A stretch of 64,000 nucleotides of DNA from Oxytricha trifallax (Eukaryota > Ciliophora > Spirotrichea > Sporadotrichida > Oxytrichidae), in the NCBI GenBank assembly GCA_000711775.1, contig ARYC01001459.1:35501-99500 (forward strand), in the 5' to 3' direction. Of this stretch, positions 20,536-32,010 are shown piece by piece; positions within the stretch are counted from its first letter, which is position 1, and each line of letters starts with the position of its first letter. Under the pieces are notes generated by a model that saw nothing but the letters and a program-made list of their open reading frames with translations, searched no databases and was not told the origin of the DNA. Made by a program: the position numbers and the translations under genes.

Positions 20536-20575
20536 ATGCCACCACCTAACTACATAAAGAGGGGAGTCCTCAAGT
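20322..20575 (+). pseudogene. UDP-N-acetylglucosamine pyrophosphorylase-like fragment, copy 2
   Basis: Near-identical to 176-403. Here the first codon is ATG (MSYNGGSSNSLAPFYQETP), then ARDLIFRQSQKWLKEAGA and EVDTLLSYD. A (TA)n run at about 20503-20531 replaces a short A/T stretch of copy 1 between DLL and the KMPPPNYIKRG segment, consistent with an expanded IES or microsatellite at a TA pointer. Family call tentative, as for copy 1. Confidence 0.5.
20503..20531. repeat. (TA)n microsatellite
   Basis: About 14 TA units inside the UAP-like fragment, at the place where copy 1 has TTAATAAAATAAAAG. Confidence 0.9.
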
Positions 20576-20685
20576 GATTATAATTAGATGTTATTGCTTG
20601 TTGAATTTAGTAAATGATTTATTAATCTTTATTGAATTAATCAATTACATGCATTATACATTTTTATTAAAAAAATCTAATTATA

Positions 20686-20757
20686 CAGCGAGATGAGTGC
20701 CAGGCTAAACTTCACCGTGCCAGCATATTGATGAATAATTAGGACTTACTTGATTCT
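20686..20757 (+). CDS. Dynein stalk-exit block (array Z)
   Basis: Reads QRDECQAKLHRASILMNN. It starts with CAGCGAGATGA, which is also the end of the array B coiled-coil block (43574-43584), and contains ATGAATA (20731-20737), shared with array A (complement of 5971-5977). Joining B to Z to A gives a continuous CC2 helix leading to SLGNEKTRW. Array A also has a contiguous, slightly different version. Confidence 0.75.
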
Positions 20758-21299
20758 TTATAAATCTTACAAATTAATACTTTTTGGAAGAGAAAATTAA
20801 AAATTAAATTTTAATATATGATAAAAGTTATTTAGCTACTTCAATCTATTTTTAAATACTTTAAAAGGAAATTTTTAATTAATTTGTCTGTAGTTAATTA
20901 TTTATCTCTTATATTAATATTTTCAATAAGACCTTAATAGACCCATCTTTTATAATATTTATTAGTTCATTTAAAGTACCCTAAATATATATCAGAATAA
21001 AAAGTCATTTATTTGAGCATAAGACATTCTTGTAGGCGATTAGTTCAATCTTAGAGATATTATCGGAACTTTTAATAAATAATGGCAGTTTAAGGGATTA
21101 CCCTCTGATTTAAAAAAATAGTTTGCAACATGATAATTATAGAAGAATCAAAAGACAAATGGTCTTTGATTATTGATCCATAAGGCAGTTTAAAATAATT
21201 ATAAGAAATGGATGTAACGAGCATAAAATTACAGGTAAAAAGATTGAAAGATAATTTTATTGATTAAAATGTCATTTAAAATTTAGATAATAGGTAAGC

Positions 21300-22125
21300 A
21301 CTTCAATAGCAGCATAGTCGCAGTTATAAACAAAGAGATTTTTGAAATTCAAGGTGACAAGTAAAATTAGTTTACTTATAAAAACATATTTGCAATATAT
21401 TAAATATAAGTATGAGTTTAACACTTAAAAGTTTTTAATTTTGTTATACATAAAGTTCAATGACAACTAGGTTGAGTATGATTAGAATTTTATCTTCTAC
21501 ATGGTATCAAACCTCCAGAACCCTCATTTTATTCCTGAGATACAGACTAAAACTATATTACTTAACTTCTTAGTTACTAAGGAAGGTCTGGAGCAGCAAC
21601 TATTATTCAATTATAACAAATATTCTACATTTATAAAATGGAGTTGTAATTAGTAATACTGTCAATCGTGTGCAAGAATGAGAGTGAAAGGGATGAAATG
21701 GAGAGGGAAAAGATTTAGAGATAAAACATGGAGTTCAAAGACCAAAAGAGGCAAATTGAAGACTAAATATTACTCTAACTCTCTCAGTCTGGCAACGACA
21801 TATTGGATGACGACACTCTGGTGAACTCATTGAACGAAAGTAAAAAGATCACAGACAATATTAAAACCAAGCTCAAATCAGCCAAAATCATCGAAGAGCG
21901 AATTGACGAAAATCGCAAGAACTACAAACCATTAAATAACTTATTATACGAATAATCATTAATTTTAATAAACCAGTTGCTATACATGGCGCAAAGCTAT
22001 ACTTCTGTGTTTAAGAACTACCAGCTAACATTTTTTTATATACCAATTCTCCATGAAGTGGTTCAAGAATTTATATGATACAATTATTTGTATTGAGAAA
22101 ATCAATGATATCAGATGAAGAATTT
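21300..22125 (+). CDS. Dynein AAA5 and following helices (array Z)
   Basis: Blocks: NSSIVAVINKEIFEIQGDK (21300-21362); NDNQVEYDQNFIFYMVSNLQ and NFLVTKEGLEQQLL (about 21455-21615); a helix with LSIVCKNESERDEMEREKIQ, NDILDDDTLVNSLNESKKIT and ENRKNYKP (about 21655-21940); AIHGAKLYFCVQELPA and QFSMKWFKNLYDTII (21967-22125). IES positions match array A, including the one at the KP|V codon flanked by AAACCA. Reading frames are intact except near QELPA. Confidence 0.88.
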
Positions 22126-22129
22126 AGCT

Positions 22130-22763
22130 TAACCAAATTGTATTATAAATATTTATAGTTAGTTTAATTAAATAAGGTATTTAATTATATATTCCAATAA
22201 CTTTGAAAATACATAAATTTATTCAAAAGTCTGTTTAAGTAAAAAAAAAGCTTATATTCGACTTAAGCATGGTTATAAAATTTTAAGAAATTTCAGAATT
22301 GTATTCGCTAGAAAGATACAAGATATACTTGTATAAATTGAGAAAACTTTTACCACATCCTGCCCAAACCCCCTACATATAATCTCTCCACATGATCCCT
22401 CTCCATACCTTCTTCCTTATAACCTAAACTGAAACACTCCTTCCCCTTTGAAATCCCTAGTACAAATAAAAAATTTAATTTTAAAATTCTGAATTTTACT
22501 CATTACTGGATTCTCGTATATATAATTCTAATATTAATTTATTTCTCATAGATTTTACTTCTTTCGTCATGATTTGTGATACATGAACTTATGCATATAA
22601 TATAATTTATATACAATCTGAAATTCATATATAAAGAAATCTATTAACTATTTTTCAGAATATGTAGAAGAAAGAAAATTTATGCAATATATTTCAAATA
22701 CAATATAATATTTATGAATGATAGTAAATAATATTTTATATAAAATTAAAAATTTTAAATGAT
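22130..22763. other. AT-rich spacer with a pyrimidine-rich stretch
   Basis: No coding block. About 22370-22460 is C/T-rich (CCCAAACCCCC, CTCTCCACATGATCCCTC), like the subterminal tracts of the foldback family at 11224 and 25756, and may be a decayed end of such an element. Confidence 0.4.
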
Positions 22764-23594
22764 TATAATTTGGGGGGGTCTAAGTCGGTGCAAAATTTTT
22801 TTTCTCAAAAACATCAAAATCCCTAAGTCGGTGCATGATCAATTTTTGACATTTTTGATATATTTTATCATCCTACACCCCACATAAAAAGTATCATTAT
22901 TAACTAAAATTTATGTCTCAGCTTCTGAATCGAACTCCTTCATTAAATTTTGATCATAGGATACTTATAATATTATAACAAAAATATTTTTTATCTGTGA
23001 CAGATATTTGTTTAAGTAAAATATAAAAATATAATTTCATATTTTAATAACTAATTAGTCAGTAAGCATCAAAATTGGGGATTAAGAACATCATAATTAT
23101 TTGCTAAATTTAATGATGTCTGGCCTTATTATAAAAACCATTGACTCAATTAATTGTCTTTTTTTATATACACTAATCAATGTGTACGAATTTTTTAATT
23201 CAATAAATCATTAAATTTAGCGAATAATTATGATGCTCTTATCCTCAATTTTGTTGCTTACAGACTAATTAGTTATTAAAATATGAAATTATATTTTTTT
23301 AATTTTACTTAAACAAATATCTGTCACAGATAAAAAAATATTTTTGTTATAATATTATAAGTATTCTATGATTAAAATTTAATGAAGGAGTTCGAATTCA
23401 GAAGCTGAGACATAAATTTTAGTTAATAATGATACTTTTTATGTGGGGCAGGATGATAAAATATATCAATAATGTCAAAAATTGATCATGCACCGACTTA
23501 GGGATTTTGATGTTTTTGAGAAAAAAAATTTTGCACCGACTTAGGATTTTGAAAAATTTTTTGCACCGACTTAGACTCCCCCCCCCCTATAATT
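22764..23594. repeat. Foldback element P6 with G/C-run ends
   Basis: 831 bp. Left arm about 22764-23115, right arm about 23205-23594. The ends are a G7 run followed by TCTAAGTCGGTGCAAAATTT, and its complement with a longer C run. The motif TAAGTCGGTGCA is repeated two or three times within each arm. No coding sequence. It lies between dynein blocks of array Z. Confidence 0.9.
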
Positions 23595-23839
23595 TAAATA
23601 TTATAGGAGTCATGTGTAAAAAAAAACCATTATAAAAGTACTGAAAACTGTGAGAAAAATAATAATATAGAAATATATAACCGAAAATTTCGTTAAAAAG
23701 TTAGATTCTAGATTATGAAGATATAAGTATTCATTTGAAATAATTAATTTCAAGGGTGTTAAGGGGTTTTCGGTCTAGTATAGGGGTGAATTTTATCTCG
23801 TTTAATGGTGGAGAGGGGTATCTCAGTTAGAACATATAT

Positions 23840-24145
23840 TCAAAACTTCAAAATGAAGAAAATTGAGATGCTTCAATCACTATAAATATATTTTTAAAAT
23901 GATAATCCAAAAATTTAATTACTATAGATGAAAATTTTATTTTTATTATACATTCTAATAATCATGGAGGTGTAAGCTGAAAAATAGAATGTAAAAATAT
24001 AAATTTTTAATTAATAAAGTAAAACATAATTTTAGGATAAAAGAGCGATACTGGTTCCTAAGCGGGCATAAGTTTGGTTGCTCAATAAATGGCTCAGAAT
24101 AATAAAGAAGAGAGTTTAAGAATTCCTAAGGAGGAACTTAGGTAC
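23840..24145 (+). CDS. Probable dynein blocks (array Z)
   Basis: About 23840-23885 (KMKKIEMLQSL) and 24033-24145 (SDTGSQAGISLVAQQMAQNN, KEESLRIPKEEL) are collinear copies of the array A islands at 3470-3545 and 3239-3335. Function within the protein is not recognised. Confidence 0.5.
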
Positions 24146-24570
24146 AATTAAATAAATAAGTTATTTTATTTTAGTATTCTATAGATTATAAACAAGTTTT
24201 AATTAATTATACTATCTTAAAGGATTGAAATTATTAATTAAAAAATATGCATTTTGATATTAACTTAAAAAAATTTTACTTAATGATATTTGAAAGAAGT
24301 TTGTGCAAATCTCTAATTAACCAGTGCCTGAACCATTCCACAATATTCTATACTCAATTTAAAATTAATAATAGAACATGTAAGACAATTTTTTTTAATA
24401 TAAAAACTTAATAAATATTAAATTAGAGTCCTCAATTAATGGTTATATAAATTTTAGAGTCATTACTTATTTATAAAAACAATTAAAATATAAACTTTGT
24501 GATAGTTTTTTATAATGAAATGAGAACTCAGGTTCAGATAAAATAATTCCTTTTAATCTCAGCAATCTAT

Positions 24571-24796
24571 AAATGGCAAGAGAGATACTGTACCAAATCA
24601 GAGAGCCCTTCAAGATCAAGGAAGTGGAGAAGAAGTACCCATTCAGATACGATGAGTCCATGAACTCGGTCCTGCTTTAAGAAATTGCGAGATTCAACAC
24701 ACTAATCGAGGTTGTGAAATCCTCACTCAATATTCTCATTAAGACTTTGGAGGGTAAGCTCGTTATGAACACAGAAATTGAATGTATGCTGAAGAG
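24571..24796 (+). CDS. Dynein C-terminal domain MDS missing from array A (array Z)
   Basis: Reads MAREILYQIREPFKIKEVEK then KYPFRYDESMNSVLLQEIAR and a helix ending MNTEIECMLK. It matches the dynein C-terminal segment 'ILxxLPEPFDLExxxKKYPxxYxESMNTVLxQExxRFNxLL'. Its ends are AAATGGCAAGAGA and GTATGCTGAAGAG, exactly the ends of the two array A blocks (1435-1447, 1366-1378) that lack this segment. A related but less well matched copy is at 50255-50450 in B. Confidence 0.92.
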
Positions 24797-25755
24797 AAAA
24801 TAAAGCTATAATGTAACTAATAGTATATAGTATACTTATTTTCAAAAGTACAAGTACCCAATCGATATAATAAACTTCACCATTTTTTAAATATTAACTT
24901 AGATTTACCATCTTTTAAATATCAACTTATATTTAAACCTTTAAGAACTTTTAAGAATTTACATTTAGATAGAAAGCTCTTTTTAAAAAAATAAAATTAA
25001 TCTATAATTAATTTGAGAAAAATCTGTATTTATAATTGTTCTTAGAATAGTTTCTACTTTTTCAGTATAAAATAAACATTATGCAATAGAAGGTACTTTA
25101 TTAACAACAAAACTTATATTATTGATGTCCTGATTTAATAATTTTTTTGGTAATATATTAAGCACATGAATACAATAATATGATAGAATATGCTTTTAGG
25201 TAAAATGAATATTTGTTCTAACCAAGATACTACTCACCACCTCCCACCTCTTCCCCACCATATAATTAGCCCCCTCCCCGTATCCCTTTCACCCTTAAAA
25301 TAAATAACTTCTCCACTTCACTCCCACCCCTGCCTGCTATATAAAATACCTTTCTTAAATGAATTTTTTTTTACAGTGAATCTAACTCGATCATGCCTTT
25401 CTTTATTGTAGTGTAAAAGTTATTTTATTAAATTCACTTTATCTGTTAACTCTAAATCTTCTTAGTATAAAACTTATATACAAATTATAAAAGAATTTCT
25501 TTATAAAAATGATATTAACTTAAATTCACAAGTTTTTGTTGTTGAGAATTTAAATAACTTAATAAACTTCATTCGTCATAGCTCGAAAAAACAGTCATAT
25601 TTTTTATACTTTTTTATAATTATATATTGCAAAAGATCTATCAGAATTAATATAAAAATATATGTCTGATTTTTTAATAATGATAAAATGGAGTTGATTT
25701 AAGATATTTAAAATTAAAAAAAAATAAAATACATTCTTAAAATTAAATATTATGT
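24797..25755. other. AT-rich spacer with C-rich element remnant
   Basis: No coding block recognised. About 25219-25330 begins GTTCTAACCAAGATAC and is C-rich, resembling one end of the foldback family of 11224/25756. An oppositely oriented match lies at 23805-23845. Confidence 0.4.
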
Positions 25756-28700
25756 GTTCCGAACGAGATATCCGCCCCCCCTACCCCGCACCCCCATTAA
25801 AATATCCCATTTTATATGAAAAATCATATCATCAAGGCCTAAATCGACTTAATTCTTGACATATCATCATATACACATATTTATATATAAAATTTCTTAT
25901 AAAAATATTTTCAAACATTTTTTCCCATAATTGATATATTTTATATATAAGTAAATAATTTTATAAAAATCTTTTTTTACTTTTTTATTTTTTTAGCGTC
26001 CATCATCAATTTTGTGGACATACTCTTAAAGGAAAATATTAAATTTATAAGTAATTCTTATATGATCATAATTAAATTATCTCAATTCTAATATCTAAAC
26101 TAATATATTAATATATGTGTTTTTAATTATAGTATTTTTAAATATTAAAGTATATATTATTCCTTATTAAATAATATAAAGTATAAATCACTTTTATTTT
26201 TTCTCATTTTACTTAATTTTTTAAATTTTCATTTTTTAATACTTTATACTTTGTAATAAAAAAGATTATGCAAAAATGATTTAAATATATTTCATTAAAG
26301 TAACATAATTTAGTTATTTATTAATTAATATATTACTAAATTTATACCTTTTTCAAAATTATTTAATCAATTATAATTAATTTTCGAATTATAAAAATAC
26401 AATATTTTGTTTTTAAAAGCTATTTTTAAATACCTAATATCTTTTAAAACTCAATAAGAAATGAATAATTGTAATCTTGTTCAACAATTGAATCATAAGA
26501 ATTTATATAATTTATTTATAATTTTATGTTTAGAATAAAATCATGATAGAAATAAATTCTTTATTAATGAATTTTATATAAAAATAAAAAATTATTTAAT
26601 CCTAAAATTAATTTAGAATAAGTCTTGAGGAAATTTACGGACCCATGGAAGTCTCGAACCTCAATTGTATAAATAAATTGTTATTAATTTTTTGAAATCT
26701 TTATCATAATTATGTTTATAAAATTTACATTTTTACATCGAATAATATTTTTAATTCTAATTACATTTATTAAATTTTATCAAAATAATTTAAATCTTAA
26801 TTGAACTATATTTTATTATATATTTATTTTAAAATATAGAATGGGATTATTGATTGATATAACTTAAAACATTTTGAAAATACCTTTAATATGTTAGTTA
26901 TGTACATATTTATTAAAGTTGAGATCGGAAACTTTATAATGGTGGATAAAATTTTCCTAGGGGAGGCATCACTAATCAGAATATTTCCCTCAAAAGAGAT
27001 TATTACTCTTAATCAAGAATTTAATTATCTTCTAGTAATTAAATTAAAAGATTTAAAAAAAAGGAGAACAACATATAATTACTATTCTGTTTACTATATA
27101 TTACTTATTACATATTTCTTTTAAGTTTGAAATACATTTTAAATTAATTTCTGCCATATACAGGCACAAATTTCTTCATGAAAAACGAAAATATTATTAT
27201 GAGTTGATCTATTATTATATGAATAAAATTAGAACAATTGATAAATCATAATTTGTCAAAGCAATTCAATTTATATTCGAAAGAAATCGGGAAAAAATAT
27301 AATATTCAGAATAAAAAATTCAGACAAGGATATATTTAAAGCATATTAATTTATTAAAATTCTAATACATCAAAGTGTATCTATCCCATTCTTATATACC
27401 TTTTTAGTGAATTACGGGAGAAATAAAAAAAGAAATCAAAATTGATCTCTTATATTAAATACCCTAAACAAGAGGAAATCATTATTAATGTTTAATGTTT
27501 ATTGAGCACACAAATTTCAATCTGTTTTAACAATGGTTAGTTAGTTTGATTATTTTTATTTTTTTGTCTACGGAATTTTTCTGGACCTCTAGTATCTGAC
27601 TCGTATTCAGTAGATAAGGTACTCCTGTGCTCACTAGTTGGGTCGGCGTTACTAATTTATTTTTTTCTTCATCTTGACACTTAGAGATATCAATGAGGAT
27701 CTTAGCAATTGGTTTATCAACATGAAAGATTTCAAGATTGTTGCGCCTTCATTTGCGATTGTGATAGCTCTCTTAGCTGTAGTTAGTAGTACCTAGTAGT
27801 GGAACATATGGCTCTTCGGAGCTACCTAGTCTGGACAGTTGAGTTACAGTAGCTTAGTCCAGGGGGCCATGTCCCTCGCATTCCAACTACATCAGACTCC
27901 GCACCGATTTTTGCTCCATGCTCGTCTCTCAATAAAAATTTAACATTAATAATTCTTATATACCTTTTTCTCTAGTAAATATTGTTTTAATTCCTAGTTT
28001 AAAAATACAAATAATTAAATTACATAAGTTACACTCTTTTTTATTTAGGTTCATTTATATATTTGTAATTAGAATTTTGTTTCCTTAACTGAATATTTTA
28101 AATCTAAATTTTACCTTAATTTTGTAATTGAAGAAGAAAACATAGATAATAAGACGATAAGAATAAAAATTCTAAAATCATATTTAAGACTAACATTTAA
28201 TTTTTCGTGAAATTTGTTTGGCGTATCTGTACTTTAATGATTTAATTAAAATGAAATTTATTATAAATGTAATAGCTTCATTCTTGTCTTAAATTACTAA
28301 AAGAGGATATTAGAATTTTCATATTTGTTAATAACTATTTTTTTAATAAATTAATTCTCTTTAAGAAATATACAATTAAGATAATATAATATTACCTTGA
28401 ATTGAGAAAATTTTTATAATTAAGATATCCAACTTTAATTAAGAATTTTATAAAATAATCTTAAAACCAAAAAATTTATTTTAAGAATCAATATTCTAAA
28501 ACACATTATCACATTATTAGTATATAGGTAAAATCAAATCAATCTAAATTTTTAAATTATAAATTTAATCATTTAAAATTATGATAATTATGATCATATA
28601 AGAATTACTTATAAATTTAATATTTTCCTATAGGAGTATGTGCACAAAATTGATGACGCACGCTGAAAAAATAGAAATAAAAATTTATTTTTTATATAAT

Positions 28701-28886
28701 TTTTTTTTATATATAAAATATATCAATTATGGGAAAAAATGTTTGAAAATATTTTTATAAGAAATTTTATATATAAATATGTGTATATGATGATATGTCA
28801 AGAATGAAGTCGATTTAGGCCTTGATGATATGATTTTTCATATAAAATGGGATATTTTAATGGGGGTGGGGGATCTTGTTCGGAAC
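25756..28886. mobile_element. 3.1-kb element P8 with ~300-bp terminal inverted repeats
   Basis: The left end GTTCCGAACGAGATATCC (arm about 25756-26080) and the complementary right end (about 28585-28886) both carry a C-rich tract, then AAAATATCCCATTTTATATG. The same layout and similar sequence occur in P5. The interior is mostly AT-rich, with one unassigned ORF (26891-27124, plus) and a GC-rich island (27560-27930) containing a CCT-like fragment. No transposase recognised. Confidence 0.85.
27560..27930 (-). pseudogene. CCT/TCP-1 chaperonin fragment inside P8
   Basis: On the minus strand, 27667-27775 reads RAITIANEGATIL and, one base out of frame, HVDKPIAKILIDISKCQDEE. It matches the conserved N-terminal part of group II chaperonin subunits (VTIxNDGATIL...HPxAKxLVxLxKxQDxE). 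The rest of the GC-rich island (27780-27930) is open in more than one frame and not recognised. The frame change and isolation mark it as a gene fragment or a single MDS. Confidence 0.65.
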
Positions 28887-29340
28887 AATTATGTTTACAA
28901 AAATATTCTTTAAAATTTTAATTTTAATTTATATTCTCATAGGATCTTGTGTAAAAATAATCGACGGATAAAATAAATTCAATAAACTAATTGTATAATG
29001 TAAACATTAATGTAATAATCAAGTTAGATTCTAAATTTGAAAAAGAAATCATTATAAATAATATATTTTAAATGATGGGGAGGAGGTATAAGGACGGAGT
29101 GTTGAGGGGTATCCCGGCTTAGATTGAGGGGTGTATTTATTAATGTCATAAATTAATGATTGAAAAATATGTAAATTAAAATATTTTCTTATTATCATAA
29201 TTAGAGTTTGTATGTGTAAATGAAAGGAAAAACAGGAATTCTCATAATTAAAATATAAATGCTAACCAATTAATGAAGAAATTTAAACCAAATAAAGATT
29301 ACCATCTTTTGATAAAAATTTATGATAATTAATTGTAGAA
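28887..29340. other. AT-rich spacer with purine-rich patch
   Basis: About 29075-29130 (GATGGGGAGGAGG, GAGGGGTATCCCGGCTTAGA) resembles the G-rich complement of the P5/P8 ends and may be a decayed end. No coding block before 29341. Confidence 0.4.
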
Positions 29341-29535
29341 TTAGAGGAAGCTAGAAAGCACCGTGAAGACGCAGAGTTGATAATGAAGTACTACTACATG
29401 ATTTAAAATACCAAAATCCTTAAATTTATAATAGATGACGAGCAGAAGACGCGCATCTCCTACTTCATCAGTTCATTTAAAGCGTTCTAGGCCAACATAA
29501 GGGATAAGAGGTTTAGAGATTTATAGGGTATAGTA
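29341..29535 (+). CDS. Dynein stem, first block of array B
   Basis: Reads EEARKHREDAELIMKYYYMI to FQANIRDKRFRD. It contains AGCTAG (29349-29354), repeated at the end of the N-terminal block of array C (56179-56184). Joining C to B there is in frame (DMEERA then RKHRED). Near-identical to the array A block 19548-19722. Confidence 0.78.
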
Positions 29536-30322
29536 TTATAATCTATAAATACACGCTCACATGTAAGGTATGGTTGTTTTCATAATGTTAAACTGAGCAT
29601 AATTTTATTTTTTTTATAAAAAACTATTTAAGATGCATTTAAATAAGAAGTTTGTTCCTGTTAGTGAAAGAATTATTGGAGAGACTGAAAGAAAAGGACT
29701 TATAGATATTTTTTAAAAAAATTATGAAATTTAATCTCTTTTTTGAATATTATAATAATTTATGATTTAAAAACATAATATAAATTAATATTCCAGAGAA
29801 ATAACCACAATTTTAATATAAAAGGTAATATGACGAATAAGCTGCACTAAGCTAAATTAGATAAACATGATTTATTATTGAAAAATTTATTTTTTAGGAT
29901 AATTGAATTAAATTATCTAGGTTAAATTGGTTTGTTGTAGTATTTTTGAAAAATATAAGAGTCAAATTTCGATTATTTTGACCTTACTTATTTAAAATTT
30001 ATAAGGAATTAATCATATTACTTTATTAAGCATAATAAAAAAAATAATCTATAACCGTAACGAATTTATAATTTTATTAGAAATGATAAATTTAATTACA
30101 ATTTTGATCAAATTCAATTCTTTTAATTAATAATGATAGTTAATGTGAAAGTTTATTAATTAAGTTAAATTAGTTTTGAACTAAGATAAGATATTAAAAG
30201 TATAAATTTTTTAAAATGTGAACATGATAAAGTTCTCTCAATAAAAGTATCAAATAAGCTCAATCAATTTTGATATAAAATGGTAAAATTTTTACTTAAT
30301 TGGACTTCACTTTTAATTTAAT

Positions 30323-30665
30323 GATAGTTTACAAGCTGGTGAAGTCATAAGAGAAGTGAGAAATTGCATGTTCGATTCTCAATATGAAATCCACAGCATG
30401 ATCGCAACTGAAGCCAAGAGAATCAAGGAAATAAACTTCCAGAGGCGCCAGGCTGCAAGTTATCAGTCAAAGCAATTGTAAGTTTTATCACACCTTAATT
30501 GGATTTAGCAAGTAGGAGCAGATTCCAGAGTCATTTATCAACGACATGTCCCAGTTCTAGATCCTACTTAACATGCTGTATGAGAGGGCAGTCAGGCAGT
30601 GCTTTGAAAACTCAGTCGCTATTTATGTAAAGACGCTAGATCAAATTACGGGTTTCATGAGTGAC
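30323..30665 (+). CDS. Dynein stem block with a 31-nt intron (array B)
   Basis: Exon 1 reads EVRNCMFDSQYEIHSMIATE then AKRIKEINFQRRQAASYQSK. After the intron, exon 2 reads QEQIPESFINDMSQFQILLN, MLYERAVRQCFENSVAIYVK and TLDQIT. Array C carries the same block and intron (56265-56545). This is the DHC stem, where family motifs are weak, but coding structure and duplication are clear. Confidence 0.8.
30478..30508 (+). other. 31-nt spliceosomal intron
   Basis: Starts GTAAGTTTTATC and ends TGGATTTAG. Removing it joins QSKQF and KQEQIPES in frame. Conserved at 56346-56376. Confidence 0.8.
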
Positions 30666-30759
30666 TCAATTATTTTAAACAATCGGTTAATTTCTAACAA
30701 TAAGACTGAAATAAATTACTATAATAACTAAGTATTGTAATAAAATATAACTCAATCCA

Positions 30760-31560
30760 GAAAGATTTTCATTAAGAAGATTGTGAGCTAACCTAAATTC
30801 CATTGAAATCTAAGAAGTTCATTCTTAAGATATATTTGAGTTTTAAAAAAATGCTAATAACAAGGTAGAACTATGTAGTTATTTTTTATTAAATTATTTT
30901 CAATATTTGTTTAAAATAAATTAATTAATTAACTTAATAAACATTTAGTTTAAATTAATATTGTAGAACTATCTCCACCAGTAGAGGAATTACTTTTTGA
31001 ATAATTTTATTTATACCTGCTATAAAAAAATGAAATTATATTCAATATATTATTTCTAATTAATATAAAATTAAGAAACTCTAAAATATGACAATGTTGG
31101 ATTTTAAAATAAACTTTTATATGTTTCCAAATAATGTTTAGCTGATTTTTTTTTATTTTATAAGATCTTTATAATTTTACTAATTAATTGTACATATCCT
31201 ATATTTTAATTTTGAAAATTTAATTTCGAACTTTTATTATAAAATTTACATAAAATTGACGAGTTGAACAAGATGTTGTTCTCATGTGTGAAGAAGAAGA
31301 TCGACTAGACTAATGGGTTGATCGAATAAGAAGTGGAAAGGGTTTTAGGGGTTATCAACAAGGAACCTATAGAGAAATTTAGTCATAATATTATGAATTC
31401 ATTATAACCTCAAATTAATATAAGTTTGACAGTAAAAATTAAATATATATTATTTTATAGAGAACATAGAAGAGTTGACAGAAATATAAGACTTCGTAAA
31501 TAACCTGGACAAGAAAATTTCGTTTAATAAGAAATCTTATCAATGATGTTATGGGCAAAA
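30760..31560 (+). CDS. Dynein stem blocks (array B)
   Basis: Islands at 30765-30880 (KKFILKIYLSF, diverged from array A), about 30960-31000 (LSPPVEELL), 31255-31395 (ELNKMLFSCVKKKIDQTNGL, VERVLGVINKEPI) and 31455-31560 (EELTEIQDFVNNLDKKISFN). AT-rich IES separate them. Array C has counterparts at 56785-56950 and 58470-58580. Confidence 0.6.
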
Positions 31561-31769
31561 TGGGATTTGTAGAAGAATACCTCTATAAAACTTATTGATT
31601 TACTAATTATAAATTATAAAAAATTTAATGATAAAAAATTTGTTATCAATCTTCAGATTGTTTTCTTTGATTAATAAGAAAATTACTAACAGAGTTTTTA
31701 ATTATCTAAAATTTCATAACAGCTTTATTTTTAAAAACTTAAGATAAACTATCTAGGTTTTGATTTAAA

Positions 31770-32010
31770 TATTTGCAGAGGAGTGAGGAGTTGACAGAAT
31801 ACGAGGACTCGTTTTTTAATTGCAAGATAAGTTTGAAAGGGCACTGCATGTCAGCGAAGTTGCCAATAGAAGAGAGGGACTCTTTATAGTTAAAATAATA
31901 TTTTTTATAATTTAAGCAAAAGAAATATTTTTAATTATAACCTAAAGAAGACAGATTTCAGCGAGATAGACGTCCTAAAAAATTCTATATCTCATGTGGA
32001 ACCTTGCTCG
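31770..32010 (+). CDS. Dynein stem blocks, uninterrupted target site of element II (array B)
   Basis: About 31775-31890 reads RSEELTEYEDSFFNCKISLK then GHCMSAKLPIEERDSLQ, fully open. Array A has element II inserted at the AAT/ATT trinucleotide (31798-31800 here) and a TGA in place of the Cys codon. About 31935-32005 reads LKKTDFSEIDVLKNSISHVE. Confidence 0.72.

Noticed and set aside
26891-27124. 77-codon plus-strand ORF inside element P8 as the element's protein
   Set aside because: Too short, AT-driven composition, no motif. I cannot exclude a remnant but see no support.
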